Below are positions 15,101 through 24,421 of a DNA stretch of 35,392 bases, piece by piece. Position 1 is the first letter of the stretch. The number at the start of each line of letters is the position of its first letter. Both the position numbers and the translations under genes were made by a program. Source of the stretch: Rhodospirillaceae bacterium (GTDB lineage Bacteria > Pseudomonadota > Alphaproteobacteria > UBA6615); contig JABJEK010000067.1 of NCBI GenBank assembly GCA_018702955.1, positions 1 to 35,392 of the forward strand, written 5' to 3'. The notes below the pieces were generated by a model. It was not told where the DNA came from, ran no database searches, and was given only the letters and a program-made list of their open reading frames with translations.

Positions 15101-15924
15101 CGCGCCTGACCCGACTCTTCCTCGCCCCGGCTATGCTGGCCGCGCTTCTCGCGCCATCGCCGGCCCTGCCCGCAGATAACGACCGCACGCTGCTGCTCGG
15201 CACCACAACCTCGGTCGATAATTCAGGCCTCCTCGGGCCCCTGCTCGGGGCGTTCCACGATGAGACCGGAATCGAAGTGCGCACGGTCGTTCGAGGTACC
15301 GGTGCGATCCTGCAACTCGGGCGCAGCGGGGATTTCGACGTGGTTTTGGTTCATCACCCCGAGGCGGAGGAAGCCTTCGTTGCCGGCGGTGACGGCACAG
15401 CCCGCCACCCGGTGATGACCAGCCGGTTCCTGATCGTCGGGCCCAGGGACGATCCCGCTGATGTGCGCAGCGCGGCGGACGCTGCCGACGCACTGGGGCG
15501 CATCGCAAACGGGAAATTCGATTTCATTTCGCGCGGCGATGAAAGCGGTACCAACGCTGCCGAGCGCGGCCTCTGGGGCCGCGCGGGCTTGTCACCCTGG
15601 ACAGACCGTACCGGCTGGTACCGGGAAACCGGCGCTGGCATGGGCGCGACCCTGAACATGGCGAGCGTGCTGTCTGCCTACACATTCACCGAAAGCGGCT
15701 CCTGGACCAATTTTGCCAATCGCGGTGAGTTGACCATCCTGTTCGAGGGCGGATCTCATCTCGCCAATCCCTACGCCATCATTCCGATCAACCCCGAACG
15801 CCACCCCCATGTCGCGGCACAAGCTGCCAAAAGCCTCGTGGACTGGCTCACAGGACCAGTCGGCCAGTCCTTTATTGCGGCGTTCCGGGTCGATGGCACG
15901 CCGCCATTTGCACCCGTTCGTTGA
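15094..15924 (+). CDS. tupA: Tungstate-binding periplasmic protein TupA
   Basis: A 276-residue substrate-binding protein with a signal peptide (FLAPAMLAALLAPSPALPA, cleavage near residue 27). The oxyanion-binding motif TTTSVDNSGLL (37-47) corresponds to the TTTS-x-x-SGLL of TupA proteins; the second oxyanion region is SRGDESGTN. It delivers tungstate to TupBC. GTG 15094 is the start, inside the tupC end. Next to formate dehydrogenase and MGD genes it implies that the enzyme is supplied with tungsten. Confidence 0.9.
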   Translation: MVARLTRLFLAPAMLAALLAPSPALPADNDRTLLLGTTTSVDNSGLLGPLLGAFHDETGIEVRTVVRGTGAILQLGRSGDFDVVLVHHPEAEEAFVAGGDGTARHPVMTSRFLIVGPRDDPADVRSAADAADALGRIANGKFDFISRGDESGTNAAERGLWGRAGLSPWTDRTGWYRETGAGMGATLNMASVLSAYTFTESGSWTNFANRGELTILFEGGSHLANPYAIIPINPERHPHVAAQAAKSLVDWLTGPVGQSFIAAFRVDGTPPFAPVR

Positions 15925-15976
15925 ACGGCGGCCGCCCGTGATTGACGCGCCCAGCCGATGTCGCCACGCTGGCGCC

Positions 15977-17101
15977 ATGGCCAGAAATACTTCGTTCAAG
16001 GCGACGGTATTCGCGATCGCACTCATCGCCATGCTGGCGGGCGACGGCACTGTTCACGCACAAGACCGCCCATCGGAAAAACAAATGCCGTTCGTCGCGG
16101 TGACAACCATCACCAATAACGCGGAAATCCAGGCGATCATCGACGGCATGCGCGATGAACTTGCCAAGCGTGGGCGCTGGCCCGGTGACACAATCACCAT
16201 CGAGATCGCCGATGCCGAGGCCGACACCGCGCGCGCTGCGGAACAGGTTCGCGCGTTCGTCCGGCGCGGCGCCGAAGTCCTGGTCGCCATCTCCGAGCCG
16301 TCGATCAAGGCTGCGGCGGCGGCGAATTCGCGCCTTCCGCTGGTGGTCGCCGGGGTCTCGCTTGAGACCGCAGAAGCACATAAGCGCAGCCGAAGGCGGC
16401 GGACAGTCACCGGAATCGTATCCGGCGACACCCACAACGAGCAGTTCGAATTAATCCGGAATCTCGCACCGAAAACCAAGACCGTCGCGGTGCCGGTCGA
16501 TCCGATCGACGGAAATATTCAGGCGCGTTTGCGGAACCTGACCGCCGCCGCCCGACGCCAGGGGCTGACGATTATGGCCCTGCCGATTTCGGTATTGCAG
16601 AACGCCGTCAGCAACAGGATCTCCGAACTCGACCCGGGAACAAGCGTCATCCTCCTGGACAGAGGCCTGTTGCCTGCCGCCCCGGTCGAGGCACTCGCAG
16701 CTGCAGCGGAAACCCGAAAACTGCCCCTGTTTGCGACCGATGAAGACAGTGTGATCCGGGGTGCGCTCGCGGCCATGGTCGTGGAACCCTTCGGAATCGG
16801 TGTCCAGCTGGGCAATCTGGTCGCGCGTATTCTCGACGAACCAGCCGCCTCGCGTGCACCGTTCGAACGCGCCCGGGCTTCCCACCTGGTCGTCAACCAG
16901 GACGCGCGCGCGCGCGTCGATATCGCGGCCCTCGAGCGCGACACGTCACCGGGGCAACGTTCAATCGTGGATTGGGCCGATATTGCCGGGCCGCGGCCGC
17001 GGATCAAGCCGAGTGTGCCCGATCAACCGCCCCCGCTGGGTGTGGCCCGGGGGATCGATGTGCCAACGCCTCGTGTCAGGCCAGAGCCACCGTCACGCTG
17101 A
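15977..17101 (+). CDS. Orphan ABC-type substrate-binding protein (TrpX/PF04392-like)
   Basis: A 374-residue secreted protein. The signal sequence TVFAIALIAMLAGDGTVHAQ is followed by two Rossmann-like lobes: VTTITNNAEIQAIIDGMRDE, FVRRGAEVLVAISEPSIKAA and DRGLLPAAPVEALAAAAETR, then FGIGVQLGNLVARIL. This is the arrangement of ABC substrate-binding proteins of the TrpX family. No permease or ATPase follows, so it may be a binding or sensing protein or use a transporter elsewhere. The C-terminal 45 residues are Pro/Arg-rich and disordered. The frame is open to 15809, but ATG 15977 starts at the signal peptide; no Shine-Dalgarno is seen. It is 52 bases after tupA and could be co-transcribed. Confidence 0.72.
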   Translation: MARNTSFKATVFAIALIAMLAGDGTVHAQDRPSEKQMPFVAVTTITNNAEIQAIIDGMRDELAKRGRWPGDTITIEIADAEADTARAAEQVRAFVRRGAEVLVAISEPSIKAAAAANSRLPLVVAGVSLETAEAHKRSRRRRTVTGIVSGDTHNEQFELIRNLAPKTKTVAVPVDPIDGNIQARLRNLTAAARRQGLTIMALPISVLQNAVSNRISELDPGTSVILLDRGLLPAAPVEALAAAAETRKLPLFATDEDSVIRGALAAMVVEPFGIGVQLGNLVARILDEPAASRAPFERARASHLVVNQDARARVDIAALERDTSPGQRSIVDWADIAGPRPRIKPSVPDQPPPLGVARGIDVPTPRVRPEPPSR

Positions 17102-17302
17102 TCACGGCGACGCCCAATCGGCATGATCCGGCGCTGCATCGTGAACCACCATGCGTGGCACGAAACATGCTTCTCTTAAACAGAAGATGACTGTCGAATC
17201 GACGCAGAAAGCGCCGGAATTATGCCATTTTTCGCCAACACGGCCGAAATGACGCGGATCGTGCCCTACATACCGTTCGCGAAATGTACTACATACACAA
17301 GC
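17102..17302. other. Intergenic region before moaA
   Basis: No gene seen. CTACATAC occurs twice as a direct repeat (17266-17273 and 17289-17296) just before the moaA start. A small hairpin, CTTCT/AGAAG, lies near 17170-17187. The characteristic Moco riboswitch core was not recognised. Confidence 0.4.
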
Positions 17303-18349
17303 ATGAGCACTGAACTGTCTAAAAACGCGAAACCCCAGTTGGCATCAACCGAACCGGCATTGATCGACCCGTTTGCGCGGCCGATCGACTATCTGCGGGT
17401 CTCTGTCACCGACAGGTGCGACCTTCGCTGCGTGTATTGCATGGCGGAGGATATGACCTTCCTGCCCAAGGCCGAAATTTTGTCACTGGAAGAGCTGGAC
17501 CGGCTCTGCAGTGCATTTGTCGATCTGGGTGTGCGGAAACTGCGCCTGACCGGCGGCGAACCCCTCGTCCGCAAAAACATCATGTGGCTGATCCGGCGCC
17601 TCGGCCGTCACCTCGATACCGGTGCCCTGGACGAGCTGACATTGACCTCGAACGGCACCCAGCTGGCGCGCTACGCCGACGAGCTCGCCGATGCCGGCGT
17701 TCGTCGGATCAACATATCCCTCGACACTCTCGACCCTGCGAAGTTCAAGGCCATCACGCGTTGGGGCGACCTCGATCAGGTGCTCAACGGTGTCGCCGCC
17801 GCCCGAAAGGCCGGACTGGCGATAAAGATCAACACGGTTGCACTGCGTGGCGTGAACGATGATGAAATTGATCGTTTGATAAATTGGTGCGGCGAATGCG
17901 ATTTCGACCTGACCTTCATCGAGGTCATGCCGATGGGCGAGATTGGCGAGCAGCGGCTCGATCAGTATCTCCCGCTTTCGATGGTGCGCAGCGATCTTTC
18001 GGAGCGCTGGACCCTGACCGAGTCCGATCATTCGACCGGCGGACCGGCGCGCTATTTCGAATTGGCCGAAACAGGCCAACGATTAGGCTTCATCACCCCG
18101 CTGACCCACAATTTTTGCGAATCCTGCAATCGGGTGCGCCTGACCTGCACCGGCAACCTGTTCATGTGCCTCGGGCAAGACGATGCCGCGGATTTGCGTG
18201 CCCCCCTGCGGGCCAGCGAAGATGACGCACTCCTGACGGAGGCGATCCACGAAGCCATCGGCCGCAAACCGAAGGGCCATGACTTCGTCATTGATCGACG
18301 CCACAACGTCCCGGCGGTCGGCCGTCACATGAGCGTGACGGGCGGCTAG
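17303..18349 (+). CDS. moaA: GTP 3',8-cyclase MoaA
   Basis: A 348-residue radical SAM enzyme for the first step of pterin cofactor synthesis, converting GTP to 3',8-cyclo-7,8-dihydro-GTP. The SAM cluster motif is CDLRCVYC (Cys39, 43, 46). The second [4Fe-4S] is bound by Cys272, Cys275 and Cys289 ([13 protein letters not shown] region). [12 protein letters not shown] and the C-terminal Gly-Gly tail (MSVTGG), required in MoaA, are present. ATG 17303 was preferred over the upstream in-frame ATG at 17222 because it gives the normal N-terminus. moaC, moaD and moaE are not in the window. The next gene starts 18 bases downstream. Confidence 0.95.
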   Translation: MSTELSKNAKPQLASTEPALIDPFARPIDYLRVSVTDRCDLRCVYCMAEDMTFLPKAEILSLEELDRLCSAFVDLGVRKLRLTGGEPLVRKNIMWLIRRLGRHLDTGALDELTLTSNGTQLARYADELADAGVRRINISLDTLDPAKFKAITRWGDLDQVLNGVAAARKAGLAIKINTVALRGVNDDEIDRLINWCGECDFDLTFIEVMPMGEIGEQRLDQYLPLSMVRSDLSERWTLTESDHSTGGPARYFELAETGQRLGFITPLTHNFCESCNRVRLTCTGNLFMCLGQDDAADLRAPLRASEDDALLTEAIHEAIGRKPKGHDFVIDRRHNVPAVGRHMSVTGG

Positions 18350-18367
18350 CCGCGGTAGCGTCCCGAC

Positions 18368-20788
18368 ATGTATTTCTCGGCTGGTACTTCGGGTATCGTC
18401 CACATCGTTATCGTGGCCGCCTCATTGGGGACCCTGCCCGCCATCGAACTGGCCTTCGGGGACCGGTTCGGTCGCGGCGCCACCCGCGACGTCCTTTCCT
18501 ATGAGGAAAGCAACGAGTTCCAGAGCAAGTTCTCGACCGGCGCCCTGACCGATACACCCGGTGAGACCATCGAGGACGAGAACGCATCCGGCATAGACCC
18601 CGACGATGATATCGACAGCCTCACCAGCGGCGACTTCGGCTTCGACGAAGTCGGCGAATCGTCCCAGACGGATTCCCGCAGGGGATCACCCGACGCACTT
18701 CGCCAGCTGAACGAACCAGCCGGCGGCGCCGGAAAAGGCGAAGACCAGGCCAAGGAAGCCAGCCTCGAAGGTGATCTTGAGGACGAAGGCGACACGGGCG
18801 ACGCCGAGGAAGCGGGCGAAGCGACACGTGAGATCATTATTTTCGTCAACCTCCGCCCCGAACCCGAGCCCGATCAGGAGGTGGTCGAAGCCGAGCCTGC
18901 GCGCCAAGCGGGCCCGACCGACACACCGGCCGCGATTGCAGCGGACACAGCGGGCGAAGCGCTCACCCAACTCGCCGCGCTCGACCCGGACGTACCGGAA
19001 ATTACACCAGATGATTTTCGCGCCGGCGACCCGGATGCGCCCGCCGAAGGAGAGAGCTTAGTCGGACAGGAAAGCACGATCGACCCCACCAAGGCGGTCG
19101 CACCTGAAATCGCAGAAATTTCGGCATCCGGTGGCACCGCGGCAGCGAAGGTGGATGTCGAGGGCGGCCTCCCGGATTCGGTGCCGCTCGCAAACGAGAA
19201 CACACTGGCCCGAACGCGGGCCACCGCCGCGATCAACCAGGACGAAGATCCAACCGGCGTGCCAGAAGCATCGGAGCAGACAACAGCGGTTCAGGCCGCC
19301 ACCGGCCAGCCCGGCCTGCCCGACGCCGGCCCGGAAGTGAAACCGAAGAACGAGCCGGTCCCGGATGACATCACCGCCCAATCCCAACAGACCGTGGCGG
19401 TGCCGCTGAAAGGTGTCCCCGGCGCGTTAACCCCCGCGCCACAGCTCAAGGATCACCAGCAACTGCGCGAACCGGAAGAAGTCGGCACCTCGCTGGCGCG
19501 CATTGGATCCAAGCTGCCCGGCGTTACCGAGCAGGAAGACGGGCTCATCGGCCAGAACGAGGATACGGCCCAACAACAGGTCAAGATCGCGGAAGGATTG
19601 CAAGACGCACCAATCCTGGCCCGCAAATCGGAAGAAGTGAGAGATGGCGCGCCGGAAAGCGAGCTGGAGCGCGCGGAAAAATCCAAGGATTCCGACCTGT
19701 CCGGCACGGAAATCGCGGCGATAAAGCCGGGCGAGATTTTCCGTGCACCCGAAACCAACGAATTCGACCGGCCCGCATTGCGCGACGGCGAAGACGACCC
19801 GCTCGCCAAAGTCATCGCAGCGATCTCCGGCGAAGACGAAGCGCTCGCACGCGCCTTTTCGGACCCCAGCCCTTTCGACAAGATTGGCGGGCTTCCCGAC
19901 CCCAGCACCCAGCGCACCAACGAAATCCTGGAGAAGGCCGCGGATGCCGGACTCGCGGCGGCACAGACGAAGCTCGCAAAACGATACGTCCTCGGCCTCG
20001 TCGACGGCAGCGATCCCGAGGAATTGGTCGAACTGCTTCGTAACGCCGCCGAACGAGGTGATCAGGAAGCTCAGCTCATGCTCGGGGCATTGTTCGCCGA
20101 CGGACGCATCGTGCCCCAGGACACGGTCCAGTCGCACGTCTTCTTCGATCTGGCCGCAGCACAAGGCAGCGAAGAGGCGAACGAAATACTGCCGGTACTC
20201 GAACGCCAAATGGCGCCGAGAGAGATCGACGATTCCCGCCGACTGGCACGGGAATACAAGCGTCTGCTCGACGCGGTCGCACAACCGCGTGCACGGGGAT
20301 CAAACGGCGACGGATTGCGCGATGAACTGCTCGACGCGGCGGCGGCCGGCAACACGGCGAAGATCGCCGAACTGCTGTCCCGGGGTGCCGACCTCGAGGG
20401 CAACGACACATCGGGCCGCACCGCGGTGATCAATGCTTCCTGGCGAGGGCGAACCGAAGTTGTCGACCTTCTTGTCGAGTTGGGCGCCGATTTCAACGTC
20501 ACGGATTACGACGGCCGCACGGCTGTATCCTGGGCCGCAAGCAATGGTCACAACGATATCGTCCAGAAACTCGTCGAAGCCGGAGCGCGCACCAATGTAG
20601 TTGACGGCGATGGGCTCACGCCCCTCATGCGGGCGGCCTGGAACGGCCATGACACGATCGTGCGGCTCCTGATCGAATCAGGCGCGCGCGCAAGCATGAA
20701 GGACGAAAATGGGAAATCGGCACTGGATTACGCGTTCGAGGGCAAGCACCTCGACGTCGTACGCACGCTGCGTTCGTTCGGCGCCTAG
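18368..20788 (+). CDS. Membrane-anchored acidic Sel1/ankyrin-repeat protein
   Basis: An 806-residue protein with an uncommon plan. Residues 6-30 are hydrophobic (IVHIVIVAASLGTLPAIELA), likely a signal anchor. Residues 31-510 are low-complexity, rich in Asp, Glu, Pro, Ala and Thr, and predicted disordered. Residues about 518-610 hold two Sel1-type helical repeats (AADAGLAAAQTKLAKRYVLG and AAERGDQEAQLMLGALFADG). Residues about 649-806 are four to five ankyrin repeats (GRTAVSWAASNGHNDIVQKL and similar). It probably spans from inner membrane to periplasm, with the repeats as a protein-binding head. The N-terminal anchor resembles TonB/TolA-like proteins only in general layout. It follows moaA by 18 bases, but no functional link is evident. 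Function unknown. Confidence 0.78.
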   Translation: MYFSAGTSGIVHIVIVAASLGTLPAIELAFGDRFGRGATRDVLSYEESNEFQSKFSTGALTDTPGETIEDENASGIDPDDDIDSLTSGDFGFDEVGESSQTDSRRGSPDALRQLNEPAGGAGKGEDQAKEASLEGDLEDEGDTGDAEEAGEATREIIIFVNLRPEPEPDQEVVEAEPARQAGPTDTPAAIAADTAGEALTQLAALDPDVPEITPDDFRAGDPDAPAEGESLVGQESTIDPTKAVAPEIAEISASGGTAAAKVDVEGGLPDSVPLANENTLARTRATAAINQDEDPTGVPEASEQTTAVQAATGQPGLPDAGPEVKPKNEPVPDDITAQSQQTVAVPLKGVPGALTPAPQLKDHQQLREPEEVGTSLARIGSKLPGVTEQEDGLIGQNEDTAQQQVKIAEGLQDAPILARKSEEVRDGAPESELERAEKSKDSDLSGTEIAAIKPGEIFRAPETNEFDRPALRDGEDDPLAKVIAAISGEDEALARAFSDPSPFDKIGGLPDPSTQRTNEILEKAADAGLAAAQTKLAKRYVLGLVDGSDPEELVELLRNAAERGDQEAQLMLGALFADGRIVPQDTVQSHVFFDLAAAQGSEEANEILPVLERQMAPREIDDSRRLAREYKRLLDAVAQPRARGSNGDGLRDELLDAAAAGNTAKIAELLSRGADLEGNDTSGRTAVINASWRGRTEVVDLLVELGADFNVTDYDGRTAVSWAASNGHNDIVQKLVEAGARTNVVDGDGLTPLMRAAWNGHDTIVRLLIESGARASMKDENGKSALDYAFEGKHLDVVRTLRSFGA

Positions 20789-20795
20789 CAGCACC

Positions 20796-21290
20796 TCATC
20801 GAAGCTCAATCTGATGCGCGAATGAGGCTCCGTCGGTGTAGGTGATCTGGCTGAACCCCAACAGCTTCGCCAGATCGAAGAACGTGAAGCGGTCGGATTC
20901 GGGCTGTTCCTGAAAAAACGGCGTGGCACGCGCGACGGCGGTCAGAATCGCAAACAAGCCCCGCGCCCGAAACAGCGTGTCGTAACTGTTGGCGTTCAGA
21001 CCGGTGATGATGAGCTTCTCGGCCTCCGCACCCTTCGCGAAAATCGCAAACTGCGGCGGATACGGATTCTTCAGCATTTCGTTTGTCATGACCGTCACGA
21101 AACCGATGCGGCGCTTGCGGTCGCTACCCGGCAGAACCGGGACCCGGGCTTCGTAAATCTCGGATGTCGCGGGCGCGGGATAATAATAACCGACATGCCG
21201 GTCACCCGACTGAGCGACGGCCGACGCCCCAAGCGGCGACAGTGCGAATCCGGCGAACAATGTCACGGCCAACAAACGATAGAGCTTCAT
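20796..21290 (-). CDS. Secreted conserved protein of unknown function
   Basis: A 164-residue protein with a clear signal peptide (YRLLAVTLFAGFALSPLGASAVA). The mature part has the blocks RHVGYYYPAP, RIGFVTVMTNEML, PYPPQFAIFAKGAEAEKLII and FTFFDLAKLLGFSQITYTDG. I believe homologues in Rhodospirillales are sometimes labelled molybdopterin-guanine dinucleotide biosynthesis protein A, but it has no nucleotidyltransferase motif and is exported, so that label looks unjustified. ATG 21290 has AAGGAAG six bases upstream. Convergent with the ankyrin gene (7 bases apart) and divergent from nadK. Confidence 0.75.
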   Translation of the reverse strand: MKLYRLLAVTLFAGFALSPLGASAVAQSGDRHVGYYYPAPATSEIYEARVPVLPGSDRKRRIGFVTVMTNEMLKNPYPPQFAIFAKGAEAEKLIITGLNANSYDTLFRARGLFAILTAVARATPFFQEQPESDRFTFFDLAKLLGFSQITYTDGASFAHQIELR

Positions 21291-21460
21291 TCGCGTTCTT
21301 CCTTCGGAAACTGGAGCGGAACCTGTATCCGCAACACTTTGGTGTGACTCCGATCCCGTGACGTCGTTAGCGTGACTACGGCTGGTTTGTCACCATATCC
21401 CTACGATATACTGCATTTCCCCGGCCCGGCGGCCAAACCCTGTTACCCGCGTGCGAGACC

Positions 21461-22261
21461 GTGTCCCAAACAGCATCCGATAAGGCACCCGAAATTAAAG
21501 CCGATCGCATCGCGTTCGTTGCCGCGAATTTTGACGCCGCACAAGAGGCTCTAAAGAACCTGACCGAGACCTACGACAACGTCGCGCCGGAAGACGCCGA
21601 CGTTGTCGTGGCGCTGGGCGGTGACGGGTTCATGCTGCAGACCCTGCGCCGCTTCATCGACAGCGGCGTGCCTGTGTTTGGCCTCAACCGGGGTTCGGTC
21701 GGCTTCCTCATGAATGAATTCAGACCCGAGGACCTGCCCAGTCGTCTGAAGAATTCGCAGGCTGTGACACTGCATCCGCTACAGATGATCGCCAAGACTC
21801 TCGACGGCAGCACCCAGGAATCGGTGGCGATCAACGAAGTCTCCCTGCTCCGCGAGACCTACCAGGCCGCCAAGCTGGAAATCCTGGTCGACGACGTCGT
21901 GCGCATGCCGGAGTTGATCTGCGACGGCGCGCTGGTCTCCACCCCGGCAGGCAGCACGGCTTACAACCTCTCGGCGCACGGTCCGATTATCCCGCTTAGT
22001 GCGGAAATCCTGGCGCTCACACCCATCAGTGCGTTTCGGCCACGGCGCTGGCGCGGGGCATTGTTGCCCCACGACGCCGATGTTGTGTTTCGCATTCTCG
22101 AAGCCGAGAAGCGGCCGGTCAGCGCAACCGCCGATGATTTCGAAGTGCGCAACGTGGTCGAGGTCTCCATTCGGGAGGACCGGACCCGCAGTTTCGAAAT
22201 CCTGTTCGACCCCGAGACCAACCTCGAGGAACGCATCCTCAAGGAACAATTCGCACCGTGA
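21461..22261 (+). CDS. nadK: NAD kinase
   Basis: A 266-residue ATP-NAD kinase making NADP. Motifs seen: GGDG (53-56) in [25 protein letters not shown], the substrate-binding INEVSLLRE and [17 protein letters not shown]. Length is normal for the short alphaproteobacterial form. The start is GTG 21461 and residues before RIAFVA are variable. Its TGA overlaps the ATG of the next gene (TGATG), so the two are translationally coupled. Confidence 0.93.
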   Translation: MSQTASDKAPEIKADRIAFVAANFDAAQEALKNLTETYDNVAPEDADVVVALGGDGFMLQTLRRFIDSGVPVFGLNRGSVGFLMNEFRPEDLPSRLKNSQAVTLHPLQMIAKTLDGSTQESVAINEVSLLRETYQAAKLEILVDDVVRMPELICDGALVSTPAGSTAYNLSAHGPIIPLSAEILALTPISAFRPRRWRGALLPHDADVVFRILEAEKRPVSATADDFEVRNVVEVSIREDRTRSFEILFDPETNLEERILKEQFAP

Positions 22262-23259
22262 TGAGCGCCGGCAGCACTTCGATGCACGCCGGCAACGCCG
22301 AAAGGGTGGAACTCGAGCCACCGGATATTACGGCCTACCGTGCGGGAAACACCGGCATCCCCTATGTGACCAGCTTCGGCAGCGGTCGCCCCGGGCCCCA
22401 TGCGGCGATCGTGGCGCTGACGCACGGCAATGAGATTTCGGGCGCGCTGGCCCTGGATCACCTTCTGCGCAACGATCTGCGGCCGGTAATCGGCACGCTC
22501 TCACTGGTGTTTGCCAACGTCGATGCCTATGCGGAATTCGACCCGCACAACCCCAATGCATCGCGATATATCAACCATGACATGAACCGGCTCTGGGCCG
22601 AGAACGCCGACGATGCCGTCGATCGTAAATCCATCGAAGGCAGGCGCGTGCAAGCTCTTCGACCGTTCCTCGAAACCGTCGACCTGTTGCTCGATCTGCA
22701 TTCCATGCAGTCGGAAAGCCCGGCTCTCTTGCTCGCAGGACCAAGCGACAAGGGGCGGGATTTTTCGCGAAGTCTCTCGAGCCCCGCCGTCATCGTATGC
22801 GATTCAGGGCATGCCAACGGCACACGGCTACGGGACTTCCACGCGTTCAACACACCGGAAAAACCGCAAAAGTCAGTGCTCGCGGAATGCGGTCAGCACT
22901 GGAAACCCGGAACCGCGACGATGGCCATCGACACGGCTTATCGCTTCCTGCTGACACTCGGCATGACCACGGCGTCCGAAGCAGCCAACAACCTCCTGCC
23001 CGACAACATGCCGGCGCACTGGGTCGAGGTGACCGGAAGCTTCGTGCCGCACCACGACGGCGTGCAGTTCGTCGAGCCCTTCGTGGGCATGGAGGTGATC
23101 GCGGGTCGCGACACGGTCATCGCCCATGATGGCGTGGACCCCATACGCACACCCTATGACGATTGCGTTCTGATCATGCCGTCGCGCCGGCTGGTCGCCG
23201 GACAGACCGCGGTTCGCTTCGGTCGCCGCCACCTGTTCGAAGAACATGCCGATGTCTGA
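22261..23259 (+). CDS. Succinylglutamate desuccinylase/aspartoacylase family zinc hydrolase
   Basis: A 332-residue M14-like metallohydrolase. The zinc motif is THGNEISG (His55, Glu58) with the third ligand in LLLDLHSMQ. FANVDAYAEFDPHNP and RYINHDMNRLW are the substrate-binding Asn-Arg region typical of the family. Members remove acyl groups from amino acids. The C-terminal beta domain (VEPFVGMEVIAGRDTVIAHD) is present. The exact substrate is unknown; it should not be called astE without an arginine succinyltransferase operon. Coupled with nadK upstream and overlapping the AbrB-family gene downstream. Confidence 0.85.
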   Translation: MSAGSTSMHAGNAERVELEPPDITAYRAGNTGIPYVTSFGSGRPGPHAAIVALTHGNEISGALALDHLLRNDLRPVIGTLSLVFANVDAYAEFDPHNPNASRYINHDMNRLWAENADDAVDRKSIEGRRVQALRPFLETVDLLLDLHSMQSESPALLLAGPSDKGRDFSRSLSSPAVIVCDSGHANGTRLRDFHAFNTPEKPQKSVLAECGQHWKPGTATMAIDTAYRFLLTLGMTTASEAANNLLPDNMPAHWVEVTGSFVPHHDGVQFVEPFVGMEVIAGRDTVIAHDGVDPIRTPYDDCVLIMPSRRLVAGQTAVRFGRRHLFEEHADV

Positions 23260-24343
23260 CACGGGAACGGCACCAGAGGTAAACCCGGTCCGGCGCCTGA
23301 CGCGGGCCGATTTGCCGATCTTTGCGCGGACGGTCGCGATCGCATTTATCGGCGGCGCGATATTCAACGCGCTCAATCTGCCGTTGCCCTGGATGCTGGG
23401 CGCGATGATGGCCACCGGTTCGGTGACGCTGATGCGGATCGAGACGAACATGGATGTTCGCCTGCGCACGCTGATGATCATCGTGCTGGGAGTTCTGCTC
23501 GGCAGCGCATTTTCGCCCGAAATCCTGGACCGCGCCGCGCTCTGGCCGATCACGCTCGTCTCTCTCGCCGGCTATGTGCTGCTTAGCACGGTGACGGGCT
23601 ATCTTTACTTCCGCCTCGCCGGTTTCGAACCCAAGACCGCCTTCTTTTCCGGTGTACCCGGCGGGCTGAACGAGATGGTCACGCTGACCGGCGCGATGGG
23701 CGGCGACGAACGCCAGGTCAGCGTCGCGCACACGACGCGCATCTTCCTCGTGGTGATGATCCTGCCGTTCCTGTTTCGCCTGATCCAGGATTTCGAGCCC
23801 GGCCTGCGCACCTTCTCCGGCGACGGCGCACCGCTCACCATCGCCGATCTCGCATTGCTGGCGGGCAGCGCCGTTGCCGGGCTCTACGCTGCGCGTTTCC
23901 TGCGCCTCCCCGCACCACATCTGACCGGACCGATGGTGGCAAGCGCCGCCGTTCACTTGTTGGGCCTGACCCATGCCTCGCCGCCGGTCATTGTGGTGGC
24001 CGCCGCGCAAATCCTGCTCGGCGCTTCGGTCGGCGCGCGGTTCGCGGGGCTGACCTACCGCGACCTCGGCCGGGTACTGCGGCTGGGTGGGGTCGCGACA
24101 GTCATTTTGCTCACAATCACGAGTATCTTCGCCGTCGGGCTGCATGCGATCACCGGGATTCCATTCGAATCTCTTGTGCTCGCATTCTCGCCGGGCGGGC
24201 TGACGGAAATGAGCCTTGTGGCGCTGGCACTCAACGTCGACACCGCCTTCGTCGCCACCCACCATATCGTCCGCATCACGGTCGTCGTGATGATCGTGCC
24301 GTTCCTGTTCAAGATCATGCGCAAGCGCGGCCTGATCGATTAA
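23252..24343 (+). CDS. AbrB-family membrane protein (PF05145)
   Basis: A 363-residue polytopic membrane protein with about ten hydrophobic segments. Two internal halves each carry a PGGL-x-EM signature: GVPGGLNEMVTLTGAMGGDE and FSPGGLTEMSLVALAL. This is the AbrB/AmoA-like duplication family, often mislabelled ammonia monooxygenase; transport or regulation is proposed but the substrate is unknown. ATG 23252 is preferred (AAGAA upstream); ATG 23246 would add two residues. It overlaps the end of the upstream hydrolase gene by eight bases, so nadK, hydrolase and this gene form one operon. Confidence 0.88.
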   Translation: MSDTGTAPEVNPVRRLTRADLPIFARTVAIAFIGGAIFNALNLPLPWMLGAMMATGSVTLMRIETNMDVRLRTLMIIVLGVLLGSAFSPEILDRAALWPITLVSLAGYVLLSTVTGYLYFRLAGFEPKTAFFSGVPGGLNEMVTLTGAMGGDERQVSVAHTTRIFLVVMILPFLFRLIQDFEPGLRTFSGDGAPLTIADLALLAGSAVAGLYAARFLRLPAPHLTGPMVASAAVHLLGLTHASPPVIVVAAAQILLGASVGARFAGLTYRDLGRVLRLGGVATVILLTITSIFAVGLHAITGIPFESLVLAFSPGGLTEMSLVALALNVDTAFVATHHIVRITVVVMIVPFLFKIMRKRGLID

Positions 24344-24421
24344 GCAGGGCGCGCCGAGCCTAGCGAAGGAGCAACGGGCGGCGTATGTTTGGGCCAACAG
24401 GATAAATCACGGGGTAGAGAC

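Noticed and set aside
17102..17302. Moco/Tuco riboswitch upstream of moaA.
   Set aside because: The leader lacks a recognisable conserved core and obvious long-range stems; only short hairpins were seen.
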